DNA from: Bacteroidales bacterium UBA2716
Lineage (GTDB): Bacteria; Bacteroidota; Bacteroidia; Bacteroidales; UBA932
Direction of reading: 5' to 3'
Assembly (NCBI GenBank): GCA_002354005.1
Contig: DEKS01000049.1
Span: 1-5,919 of the forward strand
Length of the DNA: 5,919 nucleotides
The notes below the pieces were generated by a model, which did no database searches, had not been told where the DNA came from, and saw only the letters and a program-made list of their open reading frames with translations. Positions 1 to 5,059 of the stretch are shown here, piece by piece; the first letter of the stretch is position 1, and every line of letters starts with the position of its first letter. The position numbers and the translations under genes are program-made.

Positions 1-9
1 GACTTGATG

Positions 10-41
10 CAAAGTTACCCTTGGGAAAGCGCGTAATCAAT
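10..41 (-). promoter_or_regulatory. possible Bacteroidota-type promoter reading left, out of the window
   Basis: Read on the minus strand, positions 17-10 are TAACTTTG, a full match to the Bacteroidota -7 consensus TAnnTTTG. Twenty bases upstream of it lies ATTG (41-38), an acceptable partner for the -33 TTTG box. Transcription would start within the first few bases of the window and serve a gene beyond its left edge, in the same direction as the regulator at 157-1614. This rests on consensus and spacing only. Confidence 0.4.
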
Positions 42-96
42 GACAGAAGGCCGTTGCGAGTTCGCGGACTGGATCCGCAAATCACTGACAATCAAC

Positions 97-136
97 TATA
101 TAAAAAGTGAGAGGAGCACAAAAAAGTGCACCTCTC
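97..136 (-). terminator. rho-independent terminator of the LuxR-type regulator
   Basis: Positions 109-119 and 126-136 form a near-perfect inverted repeat: GAGAGG and GCAC arms with one internal mismatch and a six-base loop. On the minus strand the stem is followed by ACTTTTTATAT, a good U-tract. It begins about 20 bases after the stop codon of the regulator gene that ends at 157. The other strand has no U-tract after the stem, so the direction is clear. Confidence 0.8.
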
Positions 137-156
137 CAGCGTTATCTCGCAGAATA

Positions 157-1614
157 TCAGAGAATTCCCAGTTCGCCGGCCTTGCGGAGCATATCGGCGA
201 CGTTCTTGACGCACATTTTGGCGTAGATATGCTGGCGGTGAGTGTTCACCGTGTGGACGGACAGGAAAGTGCGTGCGGCAATCTCCGCCGCCGTCAGGCC
301 TTCGGCGCTCAGGCGGATGATTTCGATTTCGCGCGGGGTCAGGCCGATGTCGGCAATCCGCCGGCTGCGGTCGACCAGGAGGTCTTCCACATAGGTGGCG
401 ACCTCCGTATTGATCGCCTCCATACCTTTCGTCAGTTCTGCGCACTTTGCCCGGATCTGCTCCGCAGAGAGCGTGGCCGCCGATGCGGAGAGGGCGGCAA
501 TTTCTTCCGCCAGGGCGTTCGCCGGATTTCGAAGATCCTTGGAAAGCAACTGGATGATCTGCTCCCTGGCGTCGCTGGCGCGCTTCAGTTCGGCGTTGTG
601 CCGCCGAATCTTGCGGATATAGCCGACGCCCTGCAGGATGGTGGTCGATGCCAGCAGCAGGGCCAGTACAAGCAGCCAAGTACGGAAGCGGCCCCGCTCG
701 ATCTCTCGTTCCTTTTCCTGCACCTGGAAGCGGGTTTCCATCTCCTGCAAGGTCTCATCCTGCTTCTGCTGGAGATACTTCTGGATATGGAAAACATAGT
801 CGTCGTGCGTGTCCAGGGCCTTTTCGTACGCCCCGGTGCGGGTGTAGAGCCGCACCAGCCGGTCGTCCAGGCTGGATGCCGTGAGATGGTCCGTTTCCTT
901 CAAGGTCGACAGGACCTGTTCGAAATACTGGATGGCCTCCTCGTTCCGGTCGCCCTGCTGGAACCAGCGGGAGCGGAACAGGATGCCGTTGCGGCGAAGG
1001 CGGGGCAGGTCGTAGGTATCGGCCAGCGCCTGGCCCTTGTCCAACCACTCCCCGGCGGTCCGGTACAGATCCGGGTCGATGGGATCGTTCCACCGGTTCT
1101 TGTTGATATATAAGGAGCCGATTACGTAGCACGCCTCGCACTGCTGCTCAGCCCCATCGACCTTCTCTGCCAGCGCCAGCGCTTCCCGGGCATACTCGAG
1201 TCCCTCGTCATTCCGGCCCGTCTCCGGCGAAATCTCGGCATAGGAGCAAAGCTTTGCTTTCGAAATTAGGATGCTCGACAGTTCCAGGTCAAAGCCTTTC
1301 TCTCGGGCGATCGCTTCCGCCTCCACGGCTTTCTCCCAGGCATCAGCGTCCCGGCTTGCCATGATATCAACACCTACGATAGAAAGCAGCGACCGCACCT
1401 GCATCAGCGGATTCTCCGCGGACAGTTCCAGCGCCCGGAGCGACTTCTCCATCGCGCCGTCGAAATCCTGCGACGCGACCAGCCTGTCCGCCTCGGCGAT
1501 CAGTTCGGATACATCGGACGGGCCGGGCCCTGAGCTTGCCGAAGGGCCGGTTTTGCACGCAATGCACGCCACGCACAGCGCAGCAAGCAGTAGGTTGCGA
1601 TAGGCTTTTCTCAT
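157..1614 (-). CDS. membrane-anchored TPR sensor/LuxR-family transcriptional regulator
   Basis: A 485-residue regulator. Residues 1-20 form a signal peptide with three cysteines; C20 could be lipidated, though cysteine at -3 makes the lipobox weak. Residues 35-300 are helical and TPR-like, and would be periplasmic. A coiled stretch (285-308) leads into a transmembrane segment (about 312-333). Residues 340-415 resemble a histidine-kinase DHp helix pair, but the phosphoacceptor motif reads SKDLRNP (358-364), with lysine where SHDLRNP would have histidine. No kinase ATPase domain follows. Residues 423-485 are a LuxR/GerE helix-turn-helix (LTPREIEIIRL, then AEIAARTFLSVHTVNTHRQHIYAKM). The start at 1614 is chosen because it begins the signal peptide; an in-frame ATG at 1698 would bury it. 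The gene is divergent from a peptide/lipoprotein operon, which it probably controls through the inverted repeat at 1660-1692. Family call firm; target and signal inferred. Confidence 0.88.
   Translation of the reverse strand: MRKAYRNLLLAALCVACIACKTGPSASSGPGPSDVSELIAEADRLVASQDFDGAMEKSLRALELSAENPLMQVRSLLSIVGVDIMASRDADAWEKAVEAEAIAREKGFDLELSSILISKAKLCSYAEISPETGRNDEGLEYAREALALAEKVDGAEQQCEACYVIGSLYINKNRWNDPIDPDLYRTAGEWLDKGQALADTYDLPRLRRNGILFRSRWFQQGDRNEEAIQYFEQVLSTLKETDHLTASSLDDRLVRLYTRTGAYEKALDTHDDYVFHIQKYLQQKQDETLQEMETRFQVQEKEREIERGRFRTWLLVLALLLASTTILQGVGYIRKIRRHNAELKRASDAREQIIQLLSKDLRNPANALAEEIAALSASAATLSAEQIRAKCAELTKGMEAINTEVATYVEDLLVDRSRRIADIGLTPREIEIIRLSAEGLTAAEIAARTFLSVHTVNTHRQHIYAKMCVKNVADMLRKAGELGIL
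1528..1546. repeat. dispersed-type GC-rich repeat inside the regulator gene
   Basis: CCCTGAGCTTGCCGAAGGG matches, from memory, a short sequence (CCCTTCGACAAGCTCAGGG type) scattered through many bacterial genomes. It lies in frame in the linker just after the presumed lipid-modified cysteine and encodes a Ser/Gly/Pro-rich stretch. The corresponding part of the regulator remnant near 3140-3160 is shorter and lacks the central GAGCTTGCC, consistent with insertion in one copy. The identity as a dispersed repeat needs a genome search. Confidence 0.45.
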
Positions 1615-1659
1615 AACACAAAATTCGGAAGATTGTGCCGTAAAAGCAAATAAAACACA

Positions 1660-1692
1660 TTTCAGTATGCCTGTAAGGCCAAAATACTGAAA
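1660..1692. promoter_or_regulatory. operator-like inverted repeat, cassette 1
   Basis: Arms TTTCAGTAT (1660-1668) and ATACTGAAA (1684-1692) are perfect reverse complements across 15 bases. The element lies between the divergent regulator start (1614) and the peptide gene start (1775). It recurs at 3212-3244 with the same arm spacing and the same 31-base distance to the TAATTTAG box, which marks it as functional rather than chance. It is probably the binding site of a dimeric LuxR-type regulator. It also overlaps TATTTTGG (minus strand, 1686-1679), an imperfect -7 box for the regulator itself, so autoregulation is possible. Confidence 0.6.
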
Positions 1693-1697
1693 AATCA

Positions 1698-1730
1698 TTA
1701 CGCAAAAAAAGGCCGTGTTTGGTAATTTAG
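1698..1730 (+). promoter_or_regulatory. candidate promoter of peptide/lipoprotein operon 1
   Basis: TAATTTAG (1723-1730) matches the Bacteroidota -7 box TAnnTTTG at all but one position. It sits in a 19-base block, GTTTGGTAATTTAGCGAGT, that is identical in cassette 2. No good TTTG is present about 20 bases upstream (only TTA near 1698), so the promoter looks weak and may depend on an activator bound at the inverted repeat just upstream. The A-rich leader AAAACAAAACGAAATACAC just before the start codon is typical of Bacteroidota translation initiation regions. Confidence 0.45.
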
Positions 1731-1774
1731 CGAGTGCAAATGCGATCAGAATAAAAACAAAACGAAATACACGG

Positions 1775-1915
1775 ATGAAAAAGGAAAAAAATCTTTACTC
1801 CGCACCGGCCTCCCGGGTGCTGGACTTGAACCTCGAAGGCGCCTTCTGCGCCAGCGGGAACCCGCTTGAGGACCCGATGGACCTGCCGGGATTTGAAGAT
1901 GGTGGTGAACTTTAA
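1775..1915 (+). CDS. small conserved peptide, acidic C-terminus (cassette 1)
   Basis: Encodes 46 residues starting MKKEKNLYSAPASRVLDLNL and ending in an acidic tail (EDPMDLPGFEDGGEL). The second copy at 3327-3461 shares 21 of the first 27 residues, including the block EGAFCAS at 21-27, and the two then diverge. There is no hydrophobic stretch long enough for a signal peptide or membrane segment, so it is probably cytoplasmic unless exported in another way. The start follows the A-rich leader shared by both copies. The stop is 12 bases before the lipoprotein start, so the two genes are very likely cotranscribed and perhaps translationally coupled. I do not recognise a named family. A peptide precursor with a leader and variable core, a signalling peptide, or a regulatory leader ORF are all possible. 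Confidence 0.75.
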   Translation: MKKEKNLYSAPASRVLDLNLEGAFCASGNPLEDPMDLPGFEDGGEL

Positions 1916-1927
1916 CCGAGAAGAATT

Positions 1928-2998
1928 ATGAAGAAAACGCTGTATTATATTGCCTCGCTGTCGTTTTGCCTGATGGCTTGCAACAAGTTTGACGCGGAAG
2001 TCCCGGAAACCAAGTCCCATATCGATCCTGAAACGCATAAAGTAACCCTTGATGCGAGCATCAAGTCCGATCCTGACACGAGAGTGAGTTACGCGGCAAA
2101 GAACTCTGGCCTGAAGTGCACGTGGGACGCAGGAGATCAGATCACGCTTGTCACATACAATGCGGACGATCACTCCAGCACATTGGCCACGATCGACAAT
2201 TTGACCCTGGACAGCGGAGCCGGGAAGGCAAGTGCTACCTTCAAGGGAACGATTACGGGCACTCCCGGCGCCTATTATCTTTTGGTGTTTCCGGCCGTAA
2301 CACAGGTTGCGCCTTATACATACGAATCGGAGCAAATACCGAAAGACGTGCCCAGATCACAGTCACGAGGTAATGTCGTTGCCATCGAACAGGTGGATGA
2401 TTCTCTGTTGCTCATCTTGAATGTCAGCGTCTTGAAGGCGCAAGGTTCCAAAACGAACGTCAAACACCTCAATAACTGCCCCATGATAGCTCGGGGCACC
2501 ATCCATGACGGCGTCGTTCTGTCATCGACGGTGCTGGAACAGGAGTGCTCCGTTATCAAGTTGAAGTATACTTTGCCGAGTTTCTGGGATGATAAGACGT
2601 TGTATAGCATTTATTTGAACTGGACAACCTCTTCCACGGACCAAGCGCCGTTTGCCGATCATTTGTTTTGGAAATTAGGGAAAGACGGCCAATACGCCGG
2701 GCTTGGGTCCACACAAGGTTATAAGGAACGTGGACCGATCCTTAGCCTCGGAGGTCATTGGATCGCCGATTATACACCGGTCGAACCTGCCGGATATAAT
2801 GTCAGTGATTTCGGGAATGACATGATCCTGTTTTATCCCTATCTGGCCCCCCAGGATCAAGTACCTTTCCCTCAATCATCGGTAAGTCTTTATGGCCGGC
2901 CCGAGGAACACGGCATGGGATATTATCAGATTGCAGAAAAAGCGATTACTTCCGGCTTGATGAATGAACGAGGAAAGTTGTACTCGCTCACTTTTTAG
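1928..2998 (+). CDS. fimbrillin-like surface lipoprotein (cassette 1)
   Basis: A 356-residue lipoprotein. The signal peptide ends in a clear lipobox, LMAC, with the lipidated cysteine at residue 18, followed by a polar, partly acidic stretch (NKFDAE) that could favour surface export. The N-terminal half has features of the fimbrillin/Mfa-like family: TR at 51-52, the W-x-x-GD-x-I motif (CTWDAGDQITLV, 64-75), an ATFKG strand (103-107) and YYLLVFP (116-122). The C-terminal half is not recognisable by eye and has no second domain like that of the neighbouring lipoprotein. The start at 1928 begins the signal peptide and follows a weak GAGAAG purine stretch. It is the second gene of an operon with the small peptide and is divergent from the regulator. 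Its probable role is a surface or pilus-like component; fimbrillin membership is likely, but polymerisation cannot be judged. Confidence 0.85.
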   Translation: MKKTLYYIASLSFCLMACNKFDAEVPETKSHIDPETHKVTLDASIKSDPDTRVSYAAKNSGLKCTWDAGDQITLVTYNADDHSSTLATIDNLTLDSGAGKASATFKGTITGTPGAYYLLVFPAVTQVAPYTYESEQIPKDVPRSQSRGNVVAIEQVDDSLLLILNVSVLKAQGSKTNVKHLNNCPMIARGTIHDGVVLSSTVLEQECSVIKLKYTLPSFWDDKTLYSIYLNWTTSSTDQAPFADHLFWKLGKDGQYAGLGSTQGYKERGPILSLGGHWIADYTPVEPAGYNVSDFGNDMILFYPYLAPQDQVPFPQSSVSLYGRPEEHGMGYYQIAEKAITSGLMNERGKLYSLTF

Positions 2999-2999
2999 C

Positions 3000-3017
3000 G
3001 GGAACGACTAGGTTCCC
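3000..3017. other. weak hairpin after lipoprotein gene 1
   Basis: GGGAAC (3000-3005) and GTTCCC (3012-3017) form a six-pair stem with a six-base loop two bases after the lipoprotein stop. No U-tract follows on the plus strand, so it is at best a weak terminator or an RNA-stabilising 3' end. Confidence 0.3.
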
Positions 3018-3030
3018 TGCCGAAATACCC

Positions 3031-3052
3031 CTATTTCTCCAAACACGCCAGG
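3031..3052. repeat. 22-bp direct repeat, left copy (pairs with 5131-5152)
   Basis: Positions 3031-3052 are identical to 5131-5152, exactly 2100 bases away. In both places the bases encode the end of a regulator on the minus strand (residues LACLEK and the TAG stop; in the remnant ALACLEK). The pair brackets the whole second peptide/lipoprotein cassette and is a plausible substrate for homologous deletion, duplication or gene conversion. Confidence 0.8.
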
Positions 3053-3171
3053 GCCTTTTCGTACGCCCCGGTACGGGTGTAGAGCCGCACCAGCCGGTCT
3101 GCCTCGGCGACAAGCTCGGCAACCTCGCCAGCGCCGGTCTCCGAGGGGGTCGAAGGGCCGGCTTTGCACGC
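3031..3171 (-). pseudogene. mosaic remnant of a TPR/LuxR-type regulator
   Basis: Read on the minus strand, this keeps an open frame of about 46 codons made of three regulator pieces. The first, starting CKAGPST and running to AELVAEADRLV, matches residues 20-46 of the intact regulator at 157-1614. It jumps to RLYTRTGAYEKAL, matching residues 255-267. It then ends in ACLEK-stop, matching the tail of the other regulator at 5131. The first jump falls at a repeated DRLV (residues 43-46 and 251-254 of the parent), so a deletion between short direct repeats is likely. A further deletion of about 50 bases removed the start codon and signal peptide. There is no transmembrane segment, no HTH and no ATG start, so it is non-functional as a regulator. 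It occupies the place, relative to the operator copy at 3212-3244, that the intact regulator occupies in cassette 1. Confidence 0.8.
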
Positions 3172-3211
3172 AAAGTTGGGAAGATTGCGCTGCAAAAGCA
3201 GAAATAATACA

Positions 3212-3244
3212 TTTCAGTACGTCTGCAAGGCCAAAATACTGAAA
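3212..3244. promoter_or_regulatory. operator-like inverted repeat, cassette 2
   Basis: Arms TTTCAGTA (3212-3219) and TACTGAAA (3237-3244) keep the sequence and the 17-base spacing of the element at 1660-1692 (counted for the common 8-bp arms). They also keep its 31-base distance to TAATTTAG. The bases between the arms differ at several positions while the arms hold. With the local regulator reduced to a remnant, the site would have to be read by a regulator encoded elsewhere, most simply the one at 157-1614. Confidence 0.6.
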
Positions 3245-3249
3245 AATCA

Positions 3250-3282
3250 TCACGCAAAATAAGGCCTGGTTTGGTAATTTAG
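3250..3282 (+). promoter_or_regulatory. candidate promoter of peptide/lipoprotein operon 2
   Basis: TAATTTAG (3275-3282) lies in the same 19-base block as in cassette 1 and again has no good -33 box. The leader up to the start codon at 3327 keeps the A-rich ACAAAACGAAATACAC just before the ATG, while the bases between the two blocks have changed. That pattern supports a real promoter plus a real translation start. Confidence 0.45.
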
Positions 3283-3326
3283 CGAGTCGAATGTCCTCCG
3301 GATTACAAACAAAACGAAATACACCT

Positions 3327-3461
3327 ATGAAGAAAGAAAAAGAACAGTACACGGCGCCCGCCCTCCGGCTGCTGGACTTGAACATCGAAGGCGCCTTTTG
3401 CGCCAGCACAGATCCGGTATTTGTGAATCCGTTCAGCGGCGGAGAAGAGGAATGGGATTAA
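3327..3461 (+). CDS. small conserved peptide, acidic C-terminus (cassette 2)
   Basis: Encodes 44 residues beginning MKKEKEQYTAPALRLLDLNI, then EGAFCAS, then a divergent tail ending in FSGGEEEWD. It is the paralogue of the peptide at 1775-1915. Most N-terminal differences are conservative (S/T, V/L, L/I), while residues after Ser27 cannot be aligned beyond a short (N/D)P. Both tails are rich in Asp/Glu and contain GG next to acidic residues. The stop is 23 bases before the lipoprotein start at 3485. Keeping start, frame, length and N-terminus across two diverged copies argues that it is translated and under selection. Function unknown; no signal peptide or membrane segment is visible. Confidence 0.75.
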   Translation: MKKEKEQYTAPALRLLDLNIEGAFCASTDPVFVNPFSGGEEEWD

Positions 3462-3484
3462 TGATGGATGCGGGAGGAAATACA

Positions 3485-4918
3485 ATGAAAAAGGCCGTTT
3501 ATTTTATGATTGCTGTCCTGGCTTTTTCTGCCTGCAGCAAGGAGATGATATCTGTTCAGAAGCCAGCCGTCGACGAACCTTCCCTTCAGTTTGACATCCG
3601 TTTGGAGAAGGACGATGTCCAGACCAGGGCCATCAAGACTGGATGGGAGAGCGGCGATGTCGTATATGTGTTCTTCGAGGACAATTTTACTCAGTATCTT
3701 AAGATGGTGTATAACGGTTCCTCGTGGTCTTACAGGGACAAGAACGACGGTACAACCTTTACCGGGCTGACTCCCGTCAATGGCAAGAAGCTGACAGCGG
3801 TTTATTTTCCGGATTACGTCAACTCCTCGGCCCCTGTTTTCCGCAGAGTCGGCATCACCAGTAATTATGAGGTCGCTTTCCCGAATGCAAACGGCTATTA
3901 CCTCTCTGCCACGTCCTCTTACGTTCTCCGCACCGCAGGTAATATATCGACGCTGGTCGCCGTCTTGACAATGAAGGCGCCCGCACGGCTCACGCAGATT
4001 TACATAGAGAAGTCGCCGAATGCAACTTCCTCCTATGAATATGTCCTTACGATGAGTCACGTGGCTCCCTTCACCGTGAAAGACTTTGTCCCAGGCAAAT
4101 CTGTCACTCCCAATATCGGAAATCCCGGCTTCCCCATACAGGGGGTAAAAACCACGATCGGAGGCAAGCAAGGACACTACTACTGGGGCATTCTGGAGGA
4201 ATCGGCCCTCGGTACCTCCCAGGATTATGAAGTCCAGCAGGTTCTCAGGCATACCGAAAAGAAGTTTGCCATAAAAGCGAGATTCGCGAAGTTTAAGGGA
4301 ATGACCATCGAGGCAGGCAAGACCGCCATCAAGCCTACCCTTGGCAAGATCCAGTCGTTCGTTTCCATGGGCTTCGGCAACGTCCTGTGGGCCACCGGTA
4401 ACCTGGCCCGCTTCGATGCCTCTCAGCCTATCGGTCCCGACAATTACTACATAGAGCATCCTTTGGAGGCCGGCGATTATTTCAGATATGGAGCAACCTC
4501 GGTTTATCCCGGGGCTGCGTATGGGGGAACAGAATATGAGCTTCCTCTTTCAAGCGATATCGCATACATCGTTTCCAATGGCTCCTGGCGGATTCCCTCA
4601 CGGGAAGACTACCTTACTTTTTACTTTGATTCGTATTGTAAGGCTGATGCAGAATGGAAGACTGGCTGGACCACGCTGGGAACTGTCGGTGGAGGCACTT
4701 TGGTCACAAGCAGGGAGAACGGCATTTCATTGTTCTTTGCAGCAGCAGGCGATGCACAGCAGTATGCTGAAGCCGGTATAAAAGGTCGTTACGGTACTTC
4801 CAGAGGTGATAGCTCCGGTAAAGGTTGCTCAGGAATATATTTCGAGGAAAGTGGTATCGGCAGCACCAGTGGTGACAGGAACGTGGCTGTGTCAATCCGC
4901 CCCGTGATGGATAAATAG
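3485..4918 (+). CDS. fimbrillin-like lipoprotein with C-terminal FISUMP-like domain (cassette 2)
   Basis: A 477-residue lipoprotein. The lipobox FSAC puts the lipidated cysteine at residue 17, followed by SKEM. The fimbrillin-type N-terminal region shows TR (47-48), W-x-x-GD (54-58, GWESGDVVYVFF), TFTGL and a YFPD strand (107-110). From about residue 297 a second domain begins, with the motif order of the Fibrobacter succinogenes major paralogous (FISUMP) domain: VLWATGNLA (300-308), YFRYGAT, SWRIPSREDY (367-376), VTSRENGISLFFAAAG (407-422) and a final SIRPV (470-474). Such domains occur on surface proteins; the ligand here is unknown. The start at 3485 begins the signal peptide and has GGGAGGA a few bases upstream, a better ribosome site than lipoprotein 1 has. 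It is the last gene of its operon and converges on the regulator at 5131. The fimbrillin call is likely; the FISUMP call rests on motif order by eye. Confidence 0.87.
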   Translation: MKKAVYFMIAVLAFSACSKEMISVQKPAVDEPSLQFDIRLEKDDVQTRAIKTGWESGDVVYVFFEDNFTQYLKMVYNGSSWSYRDKNDGTTFTGLTPVNGKKLTAVYFPDYVNSSAPVFRRVGITSNYEVAFPNANGYYLSATSSYVLRTAGNISTLVAVLTMKAPARLTQIYIEKSPNATSSYEYVLTMSHVAPFTVKDFVPGKSVTPNIGNPGFPIQGVKTTIGGKQGHYYWGILEESALGTSQDYEVQQVLRHTEKKFAIKARFAKFKGMTIEAGKTAIKPTLGKIQSFVSMGFGNVLWATGNLARFDASQPIGPDNYYIEHPLEAGDYFRYGATSVYPGAAYGGTEYELPLSSDIAYIVSNGSWRIPSREDYLTFYFDSYCKADAEWKTGWTTLGTVGGGTLVTSRENGISLFFAAAGDAQQYAEAGIKGRYGTSRGDSSGKGCSGIYFEESGIGSTSGDRNVAVSIRPVMDK

Positions 4919-4958
4919 AGTGGGTTTTACAATAGAGCCCGTCGAATGGAAGTGTCTG

Positions 4959-4968
4959 CATTTCAGTA
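4959..4968. promoter_or_regulatory. isolated operator half-site-like sequence
   Basis: CATTTCAGTA is identical to the left arm and preceding bases of both operator-like repeats (1658-1667 and 3210-3219), but no TACTGAAA partner lies to its right. A ten-base match could arise by chance in a window this size about one time in a hundred. It is noted as a possible relic of a third operator copy. Confidence 0.25.
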
Positions 4969-4975
4969 AGTTAAA

Positions 4976-5015
4976 AGAAAGTGCCTGGTCTATTTGGACT
5001 AGGCACGTTTGCGTA
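4976..5015. terminator. bidirectional hairpin terminator between convergent genes
   Basis: GTGCCTGGTC (4981-4990) pairs with GACTAGGCAC (4997-5006), including one G-U pair, around the loop TATTTG. It lies about 60 bases after the lipoprotein stop. The U-tract is better on the minus strand (TTTCTTTTAA after the stem) than on the plus strand (GTTTGCG). It can therefore stop transcripts of both the lipoprotein operon and the regulator arriving from the right. Confidence 0.7.
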
Positions 5016-5059
5016 TTAGGCTATCAATCAAGCGTTTCCATTCGACGGGCGAAAGGGGA

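Larger units (their letters stand above)
4937..5050. repeat. perfect 15-bp inverted repeat enclosing 84 bases
   Basis: GCCCGTCGAATGGAA (4937-4951) and TTCCATTCGACGGGC (5036-5050) are exact reverse complements. They flank a segment that contains the hairpin at 4981-5006. No transposase or clear target-site duplication is seen, and no gene lies inside. It could be a small non-autonomous element, a nested RNA hairpin at the meeting point of two convergent genes, or the ends of an invertible segment. Confidence 0.7.

Noticed and set aside
40..1113. Long plus-strand open frame (357 codons)
   Set aside because: It lies antisense to the regulator at 157-1614, whose domains are recognisable. The translation has no recognisable motif and the frame crosses that gene's terminator.
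1615..1698. Upstream in-frame ATG at 1698 extending the regulator by 28 residues
   Set aside because: It would bury the signal peptide and run through the inverted repeat. Comparison with the second copy (3163-3250) shows changes at all codon positions, not the third-position bias of coding DNA.
1727..2335. Minus-strand open frame of about 200 codons across the first peptide and lipoprotein
   Set aside because: Antisense to two supported genes, with no start context and no recognisable domain.
3000..3017. Strong terminator after lipoprotein 1
   Set aside because: The hairpin has only six pairs and no U-tract follows, so it is listed only as a weak hairpin.
3398..3484. Upstream extension of lipoprotein 2 from a TTG at 3398
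   Set aside because: It overlaps the small peptide gene in another frame and would place 29 residues before a clear signal peptide; the ATG at 3485 has a good ribosome site.
3458..4459. Minus-strand open frame of 333 codons
   Set aside because: Antisense to lipoprotein 2, which has a signal peptide, lipobox and domain motifs. The antisense product has none.
4700..4918. Diversity-generating retroelement target at the end of lipoprotein 2
   Set aside because: The 3' end is not enriched in AAC/AAT codons, no near-identical template repeat is present downstream and no reverse transcriptase is in the window.
4952..5035. Invertible promoter inside the 15-bp inverted repeat
   Set aside because: No TAnnTTTG-type box is visible inside on either strand, and the segment lies between the 3' ends of convergent genes, where a switchable promoter would drive nothing obvious. 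Inversion is kept only as an option to test.
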